In this document: positions 1 to 5,480 of the stretch, piece after piece
Layout of the letters: each line of letters starts with the position of its first letter
Position numbering within the stretch: the first letter of the stretch is position 1
DNA from: an uncultured bacterium
Lineage (GTDB): Bacteria; Cyanobacteriota; Vampirovibrionia; Gastranaerophilales; Gastranaerophilaceae
NCBI GenBank assembly: GCA_900550295.1
Contig: URRM01000060.1
Coordinates: 1 to 9,864, forward strand
Length of the DNA stretch: 9,864 nt
Direction of reading: 5' to 3'
Position numbers and translations under genes: made by a program
The notes under the pieces: model-generated
What the model was told of the DNA's origin: nothing
The model's input: the letters and a program-made list of their open reading frames with translations, nothing else
The model's database searches: none

Positions 1-533
1 CGGATGAGTTTCCCATAAAGGAACTCATCCCCTACAGGGTTGATAAAAACAGGAATGGAACGGCACACTTCTTTTTGGATGACTACCGTTTTGAGAGGTG
101 TTGGAAAAACGCAGACTCACAGCTTGCAGTTTTAAAACAATACGATGGAGTATTGTCTCCTGATTTTTCTATGTACACAAATTACCCCGAAGCTTTCCAA
201 ATTTGGCAAGTTTATAGGAACAGATGGTGTGCAAGATATTGGCAAGAAAACGGAATAAAAGTTATTCCGACAGTCAGTTGGTCTGATGAATCAAGCTATA
301 AATATGCCTTTTTAGGAATTCCAAAACATTCAGTTGTTGCAATTGGAACGGTTGGTGTTTTGAATGACAAAAACGCTATAACCCTCTTTATACAAGGTTT
401 TAAAGAAATGCTAAAACAACTTGAACCAAAAGAAATTTTGATTTATGGAAACAAGTTGAGCGAACTTGACAGATATAAAAATCTCCGTTGGTTCGAACCG
501 TACATGAATAAATTTAAGAAAGCGAGGTCATAA
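1..533 (+). CDS. DUF4417 family protein, 5'-truncated by window edge
   Basis: The frame is open from base 3 with no stop, so the gene begins before the window. The TTG at 75 is probably an internal Leu, because codons 3-74 already read as family sequence (a stretch ending THFF-like before LDDYRFERCW). Family-type signatures seen are HFFLDDYRFE, the YDGVLSPDFSMYTNYPEA region, a WQVYRNRW segment, GIKVIPTVSW, the aromatic Gly loop FLGIPKHS and a final ILIYGNK. This pattern fits DUF4417, a domain of unknown biochemical function found often in phages, plasmids and integrated elements. The stop TAA shares its last base with the ATG of the next gene (TAATG), which suggests translational coupling. 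Base composition at the left edge looks less AT-rich than the genes to the right, consistent with acquired DNA. The domain call is by recall of motifs. No function is assigned. Confidence 0.8.
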   Translation, partial: DEFPIKELIPYRVDKNRNGTAHFFLDDYRFERCWKNADSQLAVLKQYDGVLSPDFSMYTNYPEAFQIWQVYRNRWCARYWQENGIKVIPTVSWSDESSYKYAFLGIPKHSVVAIGTVGVLNDKNAITLFIQGFKEMLKQLEPKEILIYGNKLSELDRYKNLRWFEPYMNKFKKARS

Positions 534-1153
534 TGGGTGGTCGTGGTTCAGGTGGTAGCAGAGGCGGTGGCGGTGCTGCTAAAAAAGTGCCAACAGGCGA
601 AGGTATCACAGATAAAAATGAACTTATAAATTTATACAATAGTATATCGGGGAATTCTAATCTCTCTGTAGAACAACGAGTCAAAGCTATGCACGATATT
701 CAAGAAAGAATAAAAGAATTAGATGCTAAAAAAGCATCAGACCTTAAACAAAAACGGCTTGATGCTCTTGCAAAAGCTCGTGCAAAACGTGCAGAAAACA
801 AAAAGAACGGAATAAAACCCGAAAAGAAAGAAAAAGACCCAAGAAGAACAAAAGCTAAAATGTCTATGGATAGCACAGTTTCAGACCTTAAATATAATTT
901 GAGGCGAGGTGTTGAATCAGACGGATATATTTCAAATTCTGATTTCAGAGTTGAAGATTACGGAAATTCCGTTAGCGTTCAAATCAGATATTTAGGGAAG
1001 TGGAAAAATCCATCTCATAAAGAAGAAATAGAAAAGGAAATCGGACATTTGGAATGGGATTCAAAAGAGAATAACAAATCTTCTAAAATCCGCAAAATCT
1101 TTGAGATTGATATTAATAATTCAGATAACCATAAATGTGCAATAGCATGCTGA
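533..1153 (+). CDS. Glycine-rich basic protein of phage-like module (hypothetical), probably 3'-truncated
   Basis: This 206-residue product starts at an ATG overlapping the upstream DUF4417 stop, with GAGGT just ahead as ribosome site. Residues 1-15 form a Gly/Arg/Ser tail beginning MGGRGSGGSRGGGG, a start often seen on proteins encoded in phage or mobile modules of low-GC bacteria. Residues 45-105 are Lys/Arg/Ala-rich and probably helical or coiled coil. Residues 110-170 look like a small folded alpha/beta domain (YISNSDFRVEDYGNSVSVQI region). The protein has no signal peptide or membrane segment. The last ~10 codons (after about residue 196) run into sequence that on the other strand encodes the end of a TPR domain, so the natural C-terminus is probably missing. 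I do not recognise a function; DNA or capsid association would be a guess from charge and context only. Confidence 0.65.
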   Translation: MGGRGSGGSRGGGGAAKKVPTGEGITDKNELINLYNSISGNSNLSVEQRVKAMHDIQERIKELDAKKASDLKQKRLDALAKARAKRAENKKNGIKPEKKEKDPRRTKAKMSMDSTVSDLKYNLRRGVESDGYISNSDFRVEDYGNSVSVQIRYLGKWKNPSHKEEIEKEIGHLEWDSKENNKSSKIRKIFEIDINNSDNHKCAIAC

Positions 1154-2331
1154 TCATCTTCTGAATTCCGTAATGCTTTAGTACCAATTGTTCTATTGGG
1201 ATTTTGAGTAACTTCTGCCCAAGCATTGCCCCGTTTTTCATAAACTTCATAAGCTTTAGGATTGAGTTCAAGTGCTTTATTGTAATCTTCAATAGCTCCT
1301 TCTATATCTGAAAGAAACGTTGAATCGCAGCAAAACATAGACCAAAGTGGTACATTTTTCAAATCACCACGTTCTATATAAAGTCTGTAATTATTAGGTT
1401 CTTTTTTTATTTTATCATCTATATTAATGAATTTTATTAGTGATTCAACATCCTTATGAAAATTCTGATAATCGAATGTTTCTAATATTTCTAATAACTC
1501 CAATGCTTTAAAATAATTTTTATTTTTGTATTCCTGTTTCGCTTCATGAAAAAGGGTTGAGTTATATATTTTAATTTCTGTTGAAGATTGGTTTTCAAAA
1601 GCAGGTTCAATCAGCATGTATATTTGTGAATGTATCTTTTTACAATCTACCCCTTGTTTTGTTTCAATACTTACACTGACATCTTTTACTTTTGTATCAG
1701 GAGAATTTATATCTTTGTTATTTAAATTTATTGAAACTCTCGCACTTTCAACCCCATTTATATGTAAAATAATCCATCTTAACTCATTTTCTAATCTTTC
1801 CAACAATTTTTTATGATTTTTGGTATATATAATATTAGGTATAATTTTAATAGAATCATCCATAATTGAACTATCTAATAAATCTGCTTGAAGTTGTATG
1901 GAATCTTTTTTACTTAATTGATTTTCACGAATTGTAATACCATAGGAAAATGTATTGTTGTTATCGTTAAGTACTAAACACCTGCCAGTCGGTCTTGTTT
2001 TTGTTGTTAAAAAGTTTTGTATTTGATTAGCTTTTTCAAGATTTTTTGTTACAGCAATTAGATAGTCTTTTTCCGGCATAATATGAAAAAACATTGAACA
2101 CATAAGAGCAGTACCTAAAAATACAAGAATATGTGTAAACATAAAATCCTGTTCACGAGTATATGTTACTTCTTTTGCCCTTTTACTTATAATTATCGGA
2201 TAACAAAGAAAGAAGCAGGCTATGACAATTAGAAAAAATTTATTCCACGCAAAATATTCAAAAATACTAATATAACAGAGTGCTATTAGTATTGCAAATA
2301 TATAACTAATAATCCAAGCCTTTTTACTCAT
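1015..2331 (-). CDS. Membrane protein with FliF/YscJ-like ring-building segment and TPR repeats
   Basis: The frame encodes 438 residues. Hydrophobic segments lie at about 5-24, 32-49 and 64-85, so the N-terminus is membrane-embedded. Residues 174-258 resemble the ring-building motif of FliF/SctJ secretin-ring proteins: a helix LLERLENELRWIILHINGVE, then SARVSINL, a gap, DVSVSIETKQGVDCKKIHSQ, and a closing strand TEIKIYN. In that family the equivalent is IDGVxxARVxxxLP...ASVxIKxxxG. TPR-type helices follow at 261-290 and about 311-375 (AIEDYNKALELNPKAYEVYEKRGNAW). Codons after about 398 appear to be antisense readthrough of the converging gene, so the authentic protein is shorter or was truncated. 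The start at 2331 keeps the first membrane helix. No Shine-Dalgarno is present, but a promoter abuts the ATG. The ring-building call is distant; no flagellar or type III genes are nearby. Confidence 0.7.
   Translation of the reverse strand: MSKKAWIISYIFAILIALCYISIFEYFAWNKFFLIVIACFFLCYPIIISKRAKEVTYTREQDFMFTHILVFLGTALMCSMFFHIMPEKDYLIAVTKNLEKANQIQNFLTTKTRPTGRCLVLNDNNNTFSYGITIRENQLSKKDSIQLQADLLDSSIMDDSIKIIPNIIYTKNHKKLLERLENELRWIILHINGVESARVSINLNNKDINSPDTKVKDVSVSIETKQGVDCKKIHSQIYMLIEPAFENQSSTEIKIYNSTLFHEAKQEYKNKNYFKALELLEILETFDYQNFHKDVESLIKFINIDDKIKKEPNNYRLYIERGDLKNVPLWSMFCCDSTFLSDIEGAIEDYNKALELNPKAYEVYEKRGNAWAEVTQNPNRTIGTKALRNSEDDQHAIAHLWLSELLISISKILRILEDLLFSFESHSKCPISFSISSL
1120..1150. other. 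Tail-to-tail gene junction, likely recombination breakpoint
   Basis: Two convergent genes overlap by 139 bp (1015-1153), with no terminator between them. Plus-strand sequence up to about 1120 reads as a hydrophilic, protein-like C-terminus. The minus-strand translation of the same DNA (after residue 398 of the TPR protein) is an implausible hydrophobic Leu/Ile/Ser run. Conversely, left of about 1138 the minus frame loses its TPR pattern (DDQHAIA, then nonsense). The simplest reading is a breakpoint here that removed both native 3' ends. It could be the edge of an integrated element, a deletion, or an assembly chimera. The exact base cannot be fixed from this sequence. Confidence 0.45.
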
Positions 2332-2337
2332 GACTTA

Positions 2338-2366
2338 ATTATAATAATTCATCAATGTTTTGTCCA
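2338..2366 (-). promoter_or_regulatory. Sigma-70-type promoter of the TPR membrane gene, predicting a leaderless mRNA
   Basis: On the minus strand, TGGACA (2366-2361) is followed by a 17-nt spacer and a perfect TATAAT (2343-2338). The six bases TAAGTC then lead to the ATG at 2331. A start site seven bases past the -10 box is the A of that ATG, so there is no room for a ribosome binding site. This is direct sequence evidence for the boxes; the leaderless transcript is inferred. Confidence 0.65.
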
Positions 2367-2377
2367 GCAATAGTTAC

Positions 2378-2397
2378 GTCGGATTTACTAATCCGAC
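2378..2397. repeat. Perfect 8-bp inverted repeat, 4-nt loop
   Basis: GTCGGATT (2378-2385), loop TACT, AATCCGAC (2390-2397). It lies just upstream of the -35 box of the minus-strand TPR gene and has no T-run, so a terminator is unlikely. An operator-like dyad or a residual element end are both possible. Confidence 0.5.
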
Positions 2398-2424
2398 AAC
2401 AATTTTCCCACTACTCGGAAGTTT

Positions 2425-2540
2425 TTATCCTTTTTCTATCCTTGCGAAGATTTAAACCCTGTCGGAGTTTTAGCCGAAAATTACACTCATGCAAAGAAAA
2501 AAGGATAATTCTAAGGATAAATAAAGGATAAAAAGGATAA
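2425..2540. repeat. AAGGATAA-type short repeat array in two orientations
   Basis: Four direct copies of AAGGATAA start at 2501, 2513, 2524 and 2533. Two copies in the opposite orientation (TTATCCTT at 2425-2432 and TATCCTT at 2437-2443) lie about 60 bp to the left. The arms flank a central segment (about 2444-2500) with a TCGG/CCGA mini-dyad. Spacing is irregular (12, 11, 9 bp). It could be a multi-site protein binding region, an iteron-like relic or low-complexity expansion. No replication gene is nearby. Confidence 0.5.
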
Positions 2541-2586
2541 ATTTCCTTAAATTGAGGGAAGTTCCTCAAATTCAAACAACACCTAA

Positions 2587-2595
2587 ATTATACCA
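2587..2595 (-). promoter_or_regulatory. Possible extended -10 promoter element
   Basis: The minus strand reads TGGTATAAT, matching an extended -10 (TGn plus TATAAT). No good -35 box lies at 16-18 bp. Transcription would run through the TTGAGG/CCTCAA hairpin and the AAGGATAA array toward the TPR gene. Confidence 0.3.
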
Positions 2596-2829
2596 ACATT
2601 CCCTCTTTCAAATTTATCCGTCAAGTTATATTTATTGAGTGGTTTGATTATTACAGATGGTGCGATTATTTCGGTTTTTTGGCTTAAATAGGGCGATTGA
2701 GGGGTAGAAAATAATACTACCATTCGTAATTCAAACTACTCCCAAATACTCATTTTGCGAACTAACGAATAAAATATATCACCCTAGATATAGAAGAATT
2801 CCACAGCGGAAGTATGGATTTGTAATATA

Positions 2830-3459
2830 TTACGCTTCAAATTCTACAAAGGAAGGAAGCTCTGTTTCTCCGTTATAAGTTTCTGAAAGCTTATTACTCT
2901 TACTGTTATCTTCTGCTAAAGTTTCGTTTTCATCTGATTTTTCGGACTCTTTTGTCTTATCTTTCTCATTTATATATTTCAAATATTCAGCATAAGTTAC
3001 AACACCGTTACTGTTTTCGTCCATTGCTTCATCATATTTTTCGTCACCCTCTTTTGCATAAACTGCATTGTCATTTTTAGAATCCGCCTTAGACTCCTCT
3101 TTTGTTGCATCCTTTGTCAATTTAGAATTTTTATTTGCAGCAAGCATTGCAGTAACCATAGCCAATTTTTCTTTTGCTCCGATACCGTTATTCTCGCAGT
3201 ATTCATTGAACTCTTCTAATGAAACTTTTCCGTCTTCATCCAAGTCCATTTCTTTTAAATACCCGGCTTGCCCCTTTTTAGCCAATATGGTTTGACTACC
3301 AATTTTTGCACTATTACTCGAACACTTTGTATTATCTATCTTATTTTTAGAATAATTAGATAGTTTTTTTGATTTATTAGAATTTGTTTTGTTTATTTTA
3401 AAAGCACTCTTATATTTTTCCAAATACTGATTGCTCGAATTTGAAATCGTTTCGGTCAT
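2830..3459 (-). CDS. EF-hand calcium-binding protein with two canonical loops, function unknown
   Basis: I place the start at the ATG at 3459 (209 residues) rather than the in-frame ATG at 3522, because AAGGA (3473-3469) stands 9 nt upstream of 3459. Loop 1 is DLDEDGKVSLEE (about 72-83), with acids at loop positions 1, 3, 5 and 12. Loop 2 is DENSNGVVTYAE (about 147-158), also with D, N, N and E at 1, 3, 5, 12. The first 60 residues are Ser/Asn/Lys-rich, and the linker and C-terminal tail are Lys/Glu/Asp/Ser-rich and probably disordered. There is no signal peptide or membrane segment, so cytoplasmic location or non-classical export are both possible. It precedes the gene-free repeat region and lies 134 bp downstream of the acetyltransferase gene on the same strand. 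Calcium binding is inferred from the loops; the biological role is not known. Confidence 0.8.
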   Translation of the reverse strand: MTETISNSSNQYLEKYKSAFKINKTNSNKSKKLSNYSKNKIDNTKCSSNSAKIGSQTILAKKGQAGYLKEMDLDEDGKVSLEEFNEYCENNGIGAKEKLAMVTAMLAANKNSKLTKDATKEESKADSKNDNAVYAKEGDEKYDEAMDENSNGVVTYAEYLKYINEKDKTKESEKSDENETLAEDNSKSNKLSETYNGETELPSFVEFEA

Positions 3460-3468
3460 AATACAAAA

Positions 3469-3473
3469 TCCTT
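3469..3473 (-). promoter_or_regulatory. Ribosome binding site that fixes the EF-hand gene start
   Basis: AAGGA on the minus strand is 9 nt upstream of the ATG at 3459. The longer in-frame start at 3522 lacks such a site, and a possible -10 (TATAAC, 3508-3503) lies inside that extension, which further favours the shorter protein. Confidence 0.65.
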
Positions 3474-3502
3474 TTTGAAACAAGCCAATCCTTTGACTTA
3501 TA

Positions 3503-3529
3503 GTTATAGTATTAAATACCACAAATCAA
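3503..3529 (-). promoter_or_regulatory. Weak candidate promoter for the EF-hand gene
   Basis: On the minus strand TTGATT (3529-3524) and TATAAC (3508-3503) are separated by 15 nt, slightly too short for an ideal sigma-70 promoter. It lies 30 nt before the ribosome binding site. Confidence 0.3.
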
Positions 3530-3593
3530 AAACAGAATAACCAATTTCAAAAGAATTGTTACAATGTTAGTATTCTAATTTAATTTTATTCTA

Positions 3594-4142
3594 TTACCTA
3601 ATTTTAAATTTTTCTGCATCTAGATATTTTATTACCTTTGCTGGATTTCCAACAACTACAGCATTATCCGGAACATCCTTTGTTACCACAGAGCAAGCTC
3701 CAACGATGGCATTTTCACCTATAGTCACCCCAGAGAGAATCGTTGCATTAACACCAATCCAAACATTCTTTTTTATATGAACAGGCTTGCAAGTAATTAC
3801 CGGTCTGTCATAAAAATCATGATTGTTTGTTGCAATCGTACAATTTAATGCAATTTTTGTATCATCCTCAATAACCAAACCACCGGCAGACATACATTGA
3901 AAGCCATTCATAAGAACAACATTTTTACCGATTTTAACTTTGTTTGCAAGATTTACAAAAATCGGAGGATTCACCATCGAATTTTCACCTAAATTTTCAC
4001 CAAACAACTCTTTAATAAGATTATTACATTCTTCTGTTTGCGGCATTGTGTTATTAATCTTAAAACACAGTTGTGAACTTCTTATATATTCAGCCATTCT
4101 TTCCTCGTTAGGAATTCTTAAATCTAATCTAACTTCTTCCAT
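3594..4142 (-). CDS. Hexapeptide-repeat O-acetyltransferase (maltose/galactoside acetyltransferase type)
   Basis: The product is a 182-residue left-handed beta-helix acetyltransferase. Residues 1-55 form the short helical cap typical of maltose/galactoside and NodL-type enzymes. From about 60 on, imperfect hexapeptide repeats appear (VKIGKNVVL, LVIEDDTKIALNCTI, VHIKKNVWIGVNATILSGVTIGENAIVGA). The catalytic His is expected at H108 in TNNHDFYDRP. The C-terminal VVVGNPAKVIKYL block is the usual end of the coil and acyl-CoA site. The length matches the family. Such enzymes are cytoplasmic trimers moving acetyl from acetyl-CoA to a sugar hydroxyl. The sugar here cannot be told, and xenobiotic or serine acceptors are used by relatives. 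AGGAG (4154-4150) sits 7 nt before the ATG. Tandem stops TAA TAG end the gene. It is divergent from the TRL-like gene and followed by the EF-hand gene on its own strand. Confidence 0.9.
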   Translation of the reverse strand: MEEVRLDLRIPNEERMAEYIRSSQLCFKINNTMPQTEECNNLIKELFGENLGENSMVNPPIFVNLANKVKIGKNVVLMNGFQCMSAGGLVIEDDTKIALNCTIATNNHDFYDRPVITCKPVHIKKNVWIGVNATILSGVTIGENAIVGACSVVTKDVPDNAVVVGNPAKVIKYLDAEKFKIR

Positions 4143-4168
4143 TACACGACTCCTTTTTCTTTTATTTT

Positions 4169-4199
4169 ATTATAATAATTAAGAGTAACTATCAGTCAA
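4169..4199 (-). promoter_or_regulatory. Promoter of the acetyltransferase gene
   Basis: On the minus strand TTGACT (4199-4194) is followed after 16 nt by TATTAT (4177-4172), overlapping a perfect TATAAT (4174-4169, 19-nt spacing). The predicted transcript start is about 10 bases before the AGGAG of the gene. Confidence 0.55.
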
Positions 4200-4242
4200 G
4201 AACTAAGTATTTCATTTTATTAATATTTATCTCTAACATTTA

Positions 4243-4272
4243 TTGACATGACTTATTTAATTATTGTAGACT
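4243..4272 (+). promoter_or_regulatory. Candidate promoter of the TRL-like gene, giving a long leader
   Basis: A perfect TTGACA (4243-4248) is followed after 18 nt by TAGACT (4267-4272), four of six matches to TATAAT. A start near 4279 would give a leader of about 175 nt before the TRL-like ATG. A closer, weaker -10 (TATAGA, 4420-4425) without a good -35 is an alternative. Confidence 0.45.
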
Positions 4273-4310
4273 TTTTATGCGTAGAAGATATATTTCATTT
4301 TATAGGGACA

Positions 4311-4335
4311 CTTGCTTACAGTGGGAGGTAACAAG
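4311..4335 (+). promoter_or_regulatory. Leader hairpin upstream of TRL-like gene
   Basis: CTTGCTTAC (4311-4319) pairs with GTAACAAG (4328-4335), with one bulged C, enclosing a loop that contains GGGAG. An overlapping alternative stem CACT/AGTG (about 4309-4323) would be mutually exclusive with it. No known riboswitch class is recognised. It may stabilise the mRNA or regulate it. Confidence 0.35.
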
Positions 4336-4453
4336 AGAGAAAAGATTAGAGATATGTAATTTTACGAAGATTATTTTAAAAATCCAACGATATTAACGTT
4401 TAAATTTTTGAACATTAATTATAGAGTAGCAAATTTTTTGAAAGGAGAAAGAC

Positions 4454-4756
4454 ATGAAAAAATTATTCGCAACTTTAGCTTTATTATCAGTTATGGCTAT
4501 GCCAGCAGTAGCTTCTGAACCATTTGGTATCGTTTACCAAGATACAACTCACCAATTATTAGGTTCTGGTTCTGTTGCTCCAGCTAAAATGGGTACAGCA
4601 ACTTGCACATCATACTTTGGTATCGTTGCATTAGGTAACTGCAGTGTTAAACAAGCTATGCAAAACGGCAAAATCAACTCATTATCACACGCTGACCAAG
4701 CAACTAAAAACATTTTAGGCTACAAAAAAGTTACAACAAGAGCTTTCGGTCAATAA
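4454..4756 (+). CDS. Small exported TRL-like family protein
   Basis: The product is 100 residues. Residues 1-20 are a clear signal peptide: KK at 2-3, a hydrophobic core LFATLALLSVMAM, and the cleavage motif AVA before S21. The mature part carries the pattern KMGTATCTSYFGIVALGNCS, then KQAMQNGKINSLSHAD, and a terminal LGYKKVTTRAFG. This matches the TRL-like layout (G-x-A-x-C...G-L-V-A-x-G-D/N-x-S, then I..I..V/AD, ending T-x-x-x-G). Function in the family is unknown; members are periplasmic or lipid-anchored, but this one lacks a lipobox Cys. Cys51 and Cys63 could form a disulfide. AAAGGAG is 6 nt ahead of the ATG, a strong site. With the uniform codon choice and tandem hairpins behind it, this suggests high expression as a single-gene unit. 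Confidence 0.8.
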   Translation: MKKLFATLALLSVMAMPAVASEPFGIVYQDTTHQLLGSGSVAPAKMGTATCTSYFGIVALGNCSVKQAMQNGKINSLSHADQATKNILGYKKVTTRAFGQ

Positions 4757-4781
4757 TAACTGATAGTTTTATAAAAACTTG

Positions 4782-4818
4782 AACTAGGAGCGAAGCGGTT
4801 CCCGCTTCGCTCCTAGTT
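4782..4818 (+). terminator. 17-bp perfect hairpin after the TRL-like gene
   Basis: AACTAGGAGCGAAGCGG (4782-4798) and its exact complement (4802-4818) enclose a 3-nt loop. Only GTTATT follows, not a real T-run, so it may act as a transcript-stabilising or processing hairpin in front of the true terminator just downstream. Confidence 0.7.
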
Positions 4819-4824
4819 GTTATT

Positions 4825-4860
4825 AAAGGCGCCGGCTTAAAATCCGGCGCCTTTTTTCTT
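4825..4860 (+). terminator. Rho-independent terminator of the TRL-like gene
   Basis: AAAGGCGCCGG (4825-4835), loop CTTAAAAT, CCGGCGCCTTT (4844-4854), with the T-run TTTTTTCTT (4852-4860). It is a textbook GC-rich stem plus T-tract. Confidence 0.9.
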
Positions 4861-4957
4861 TAATCTATGAAACAACAACAATTAAACTATTAAAGATTTT
4901 TTTATGCCGACCTGAAAAATAAGACTAAGGTATCATAAATAAAGAGAGTTGTTTGTC

Positions 4958-5077
4958 GTGAGTTTAAATATTAATAATACAAGCGCAATAGCAAAAACTA
5001 CTCCGGTTAAGCCTATGGAAGCTAAACAGAAGATTTATGATACTCAATTAAAAGAAGATATCTTTGAACATACTTAA
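4958..5077 (+). CDS. Orphan 39-codon ORF, possibly a decayed gene 5' end
   Basis: A GTG start opens a 39-residue frame (MSLNINNTSAIAKTTPVKP at the start, ending EDIFEHT). It has a polar Asn/Thr-rich start, then a helical Lys/Glu-rich part. A possible -10 TATCAT (4931-4936) lies upstream; only a weak AGAG could serve as ribosome site. The composition looks protein-like, and the N-terminus resembles those of the EF-hand proteins in this window in its polar character only. It may be a genuine small protein, or the surviving 5' end of a larger lost gene, since the adjacent DNA contains another gene fragment on the other strand. I do not recognise it. Confidence 0.35.
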   Translation: MSLNINNTSAIAKTTPVKPMEAKQKIYDTQLKEDIFEHT

Positions 5078-5124
5078 AACTTTTATTTTATGCAAAATAT
5101 TCGTTTTAAAGTTGATATATCAAA

Positions 5125-5337
5125 TCACAATAAAAAAGTTCTAATATATTTATAAGCTAAGACCAACTCTTCTTGTGTCAGTTTATCAAGCATCAAATTA
5201 ATATCTTCCTTTAAATCTGGTAACTCTTGTAAGTGGTAAAATTCAAATAAGTTTTTAGGTTCTATATTCAAAGCTACAGCCAATCTGTCAATTTGCTCTG
5301 GAGATGGGAAATTTTTACGAAAGAGTACTATATAATT
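5125..5337 (-). pseudogene. XRE-family transcriptional regulator, C-terminal remnant
   Basis: Seventy sense codons are open on the minus strand between an in-frame TAA (5340-5338) and the TGA at 5127-5125, with no ATG. The translation FRKNFPSPEQIDRLAVALNI followed by EPKNLFEFYH is the last part of a Cro/C1-type helix-turn-helix domain. There, a Gly/Lys-x-x-PSPEQL-x-x-LA-x-AL turn leads to the final helices. It is followed by a helical tail with DLKEDINLMLDKLTQEELVL and a YKYIRTFL end. The DNA-recognition helix and everything before it are gone, with a break at about 5315-5325. The gene is therefore dead unless a distant TTG is used. The clean loss of the 5' half points to deletion or replacement in this zone. 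Confidence 0.7.
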
Positions 5338-5372
5338 TTAACTACGAATAATCTTCTTAAAAATAAGTCGCT

Positions 5373-5480
5373 TTATTTAGACCAATATTTTTCAAAATCA
5401 ATTCTACAATTAAATACCTCAAGTACCATTTTTCAATATTGACAATGCTGCGCCGGTGTCTTGCATTTTATAAAGTAATC
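5373..5480 (-). pseudogene. Possible in-frame continuation of the secreted-peptide gene, interrupted by stops
   Basis: This stretch is in the same frame as the 56-residue peptide: 15 codons between TAG (5483-5481) and TGA (5435-5433), then 19 codons to a TAA. Cys residues and the FNCRIDFEKYWSK end look protein-like. The evidence is only composition and frame continuity. Confidence 0.3.

Larger units (their letters stand above)
2332..2829. other. Gene-free intergenic region with repeats and hairpins
   Basis: No convincing reading frame is seen on either strand in this 498-bp stretch. It lies between the 5' end of the TPR membrane gene and the 3' end of the EF-hand gene. It holds the TPR gene promoter, a GTCGGATT/AATCCGAC hairpin, a cluster of AAGGATAA-type repeats in both orientations, a small TTGAGG/CCTCAA hairpin (2552-2569) and a possible extended -10 element. 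Positions 2620-2829 contain only AT-rich sequence, with weak short dyads such as TTCC-GCTGT-GGAA near 2807. No strong terminator for the EF-hand gene is visible. Confidence 0.6.

Noticed and set aside
75..77. TTG as the start of the DUF4417 gene
   Set aside because: The frame is open to the window edge and upstream codons already fit the family, so the TTG is internal.
1616..1816. 66-codon plus-strand frame inside the TPR gene
   Set aside because: Antisense shadow of the minus-strand ring-building region, with no ribosome site.
2425..2540. CRISPR array
   Set aside because: Repeats are only 8 bp, with 1-4 bp gaps, mixed orientation and no spacers of regular size; no cas genes are present.
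3068..3295. 75-codon plus-strand frame inside the EF-hand gene
   Set aside because: Antisense of the acidic EF-hand coding sequence, which gives Ser/Phe-rich nonsense.
1015..4142. A type III secretion locus, with EF-hand proteins as effectors
   Set aside because: Only one distant ring-like domain; no export-gate, ATPase or secretin genes. The polar N-termini of the EF-hand proteins are not evidence of a secretion signal.
3940..4182. 80-codon plus-strand frame overlapping the acetyltransferase 5' end
   Set aside because: Antisense of a well-supported gene; no start signals.
4300..4400. Known riboswitch or 6S RNA in the TRL leader
   Set aside because: No recognisable conserved core; only a small bulged hairpin is visible.
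5433..5435. TGA recoded as tryptophan or glycine
   Set aside because: A TAG also interrupts the same frame, and the other genes in the window end and read normally under the standard code.
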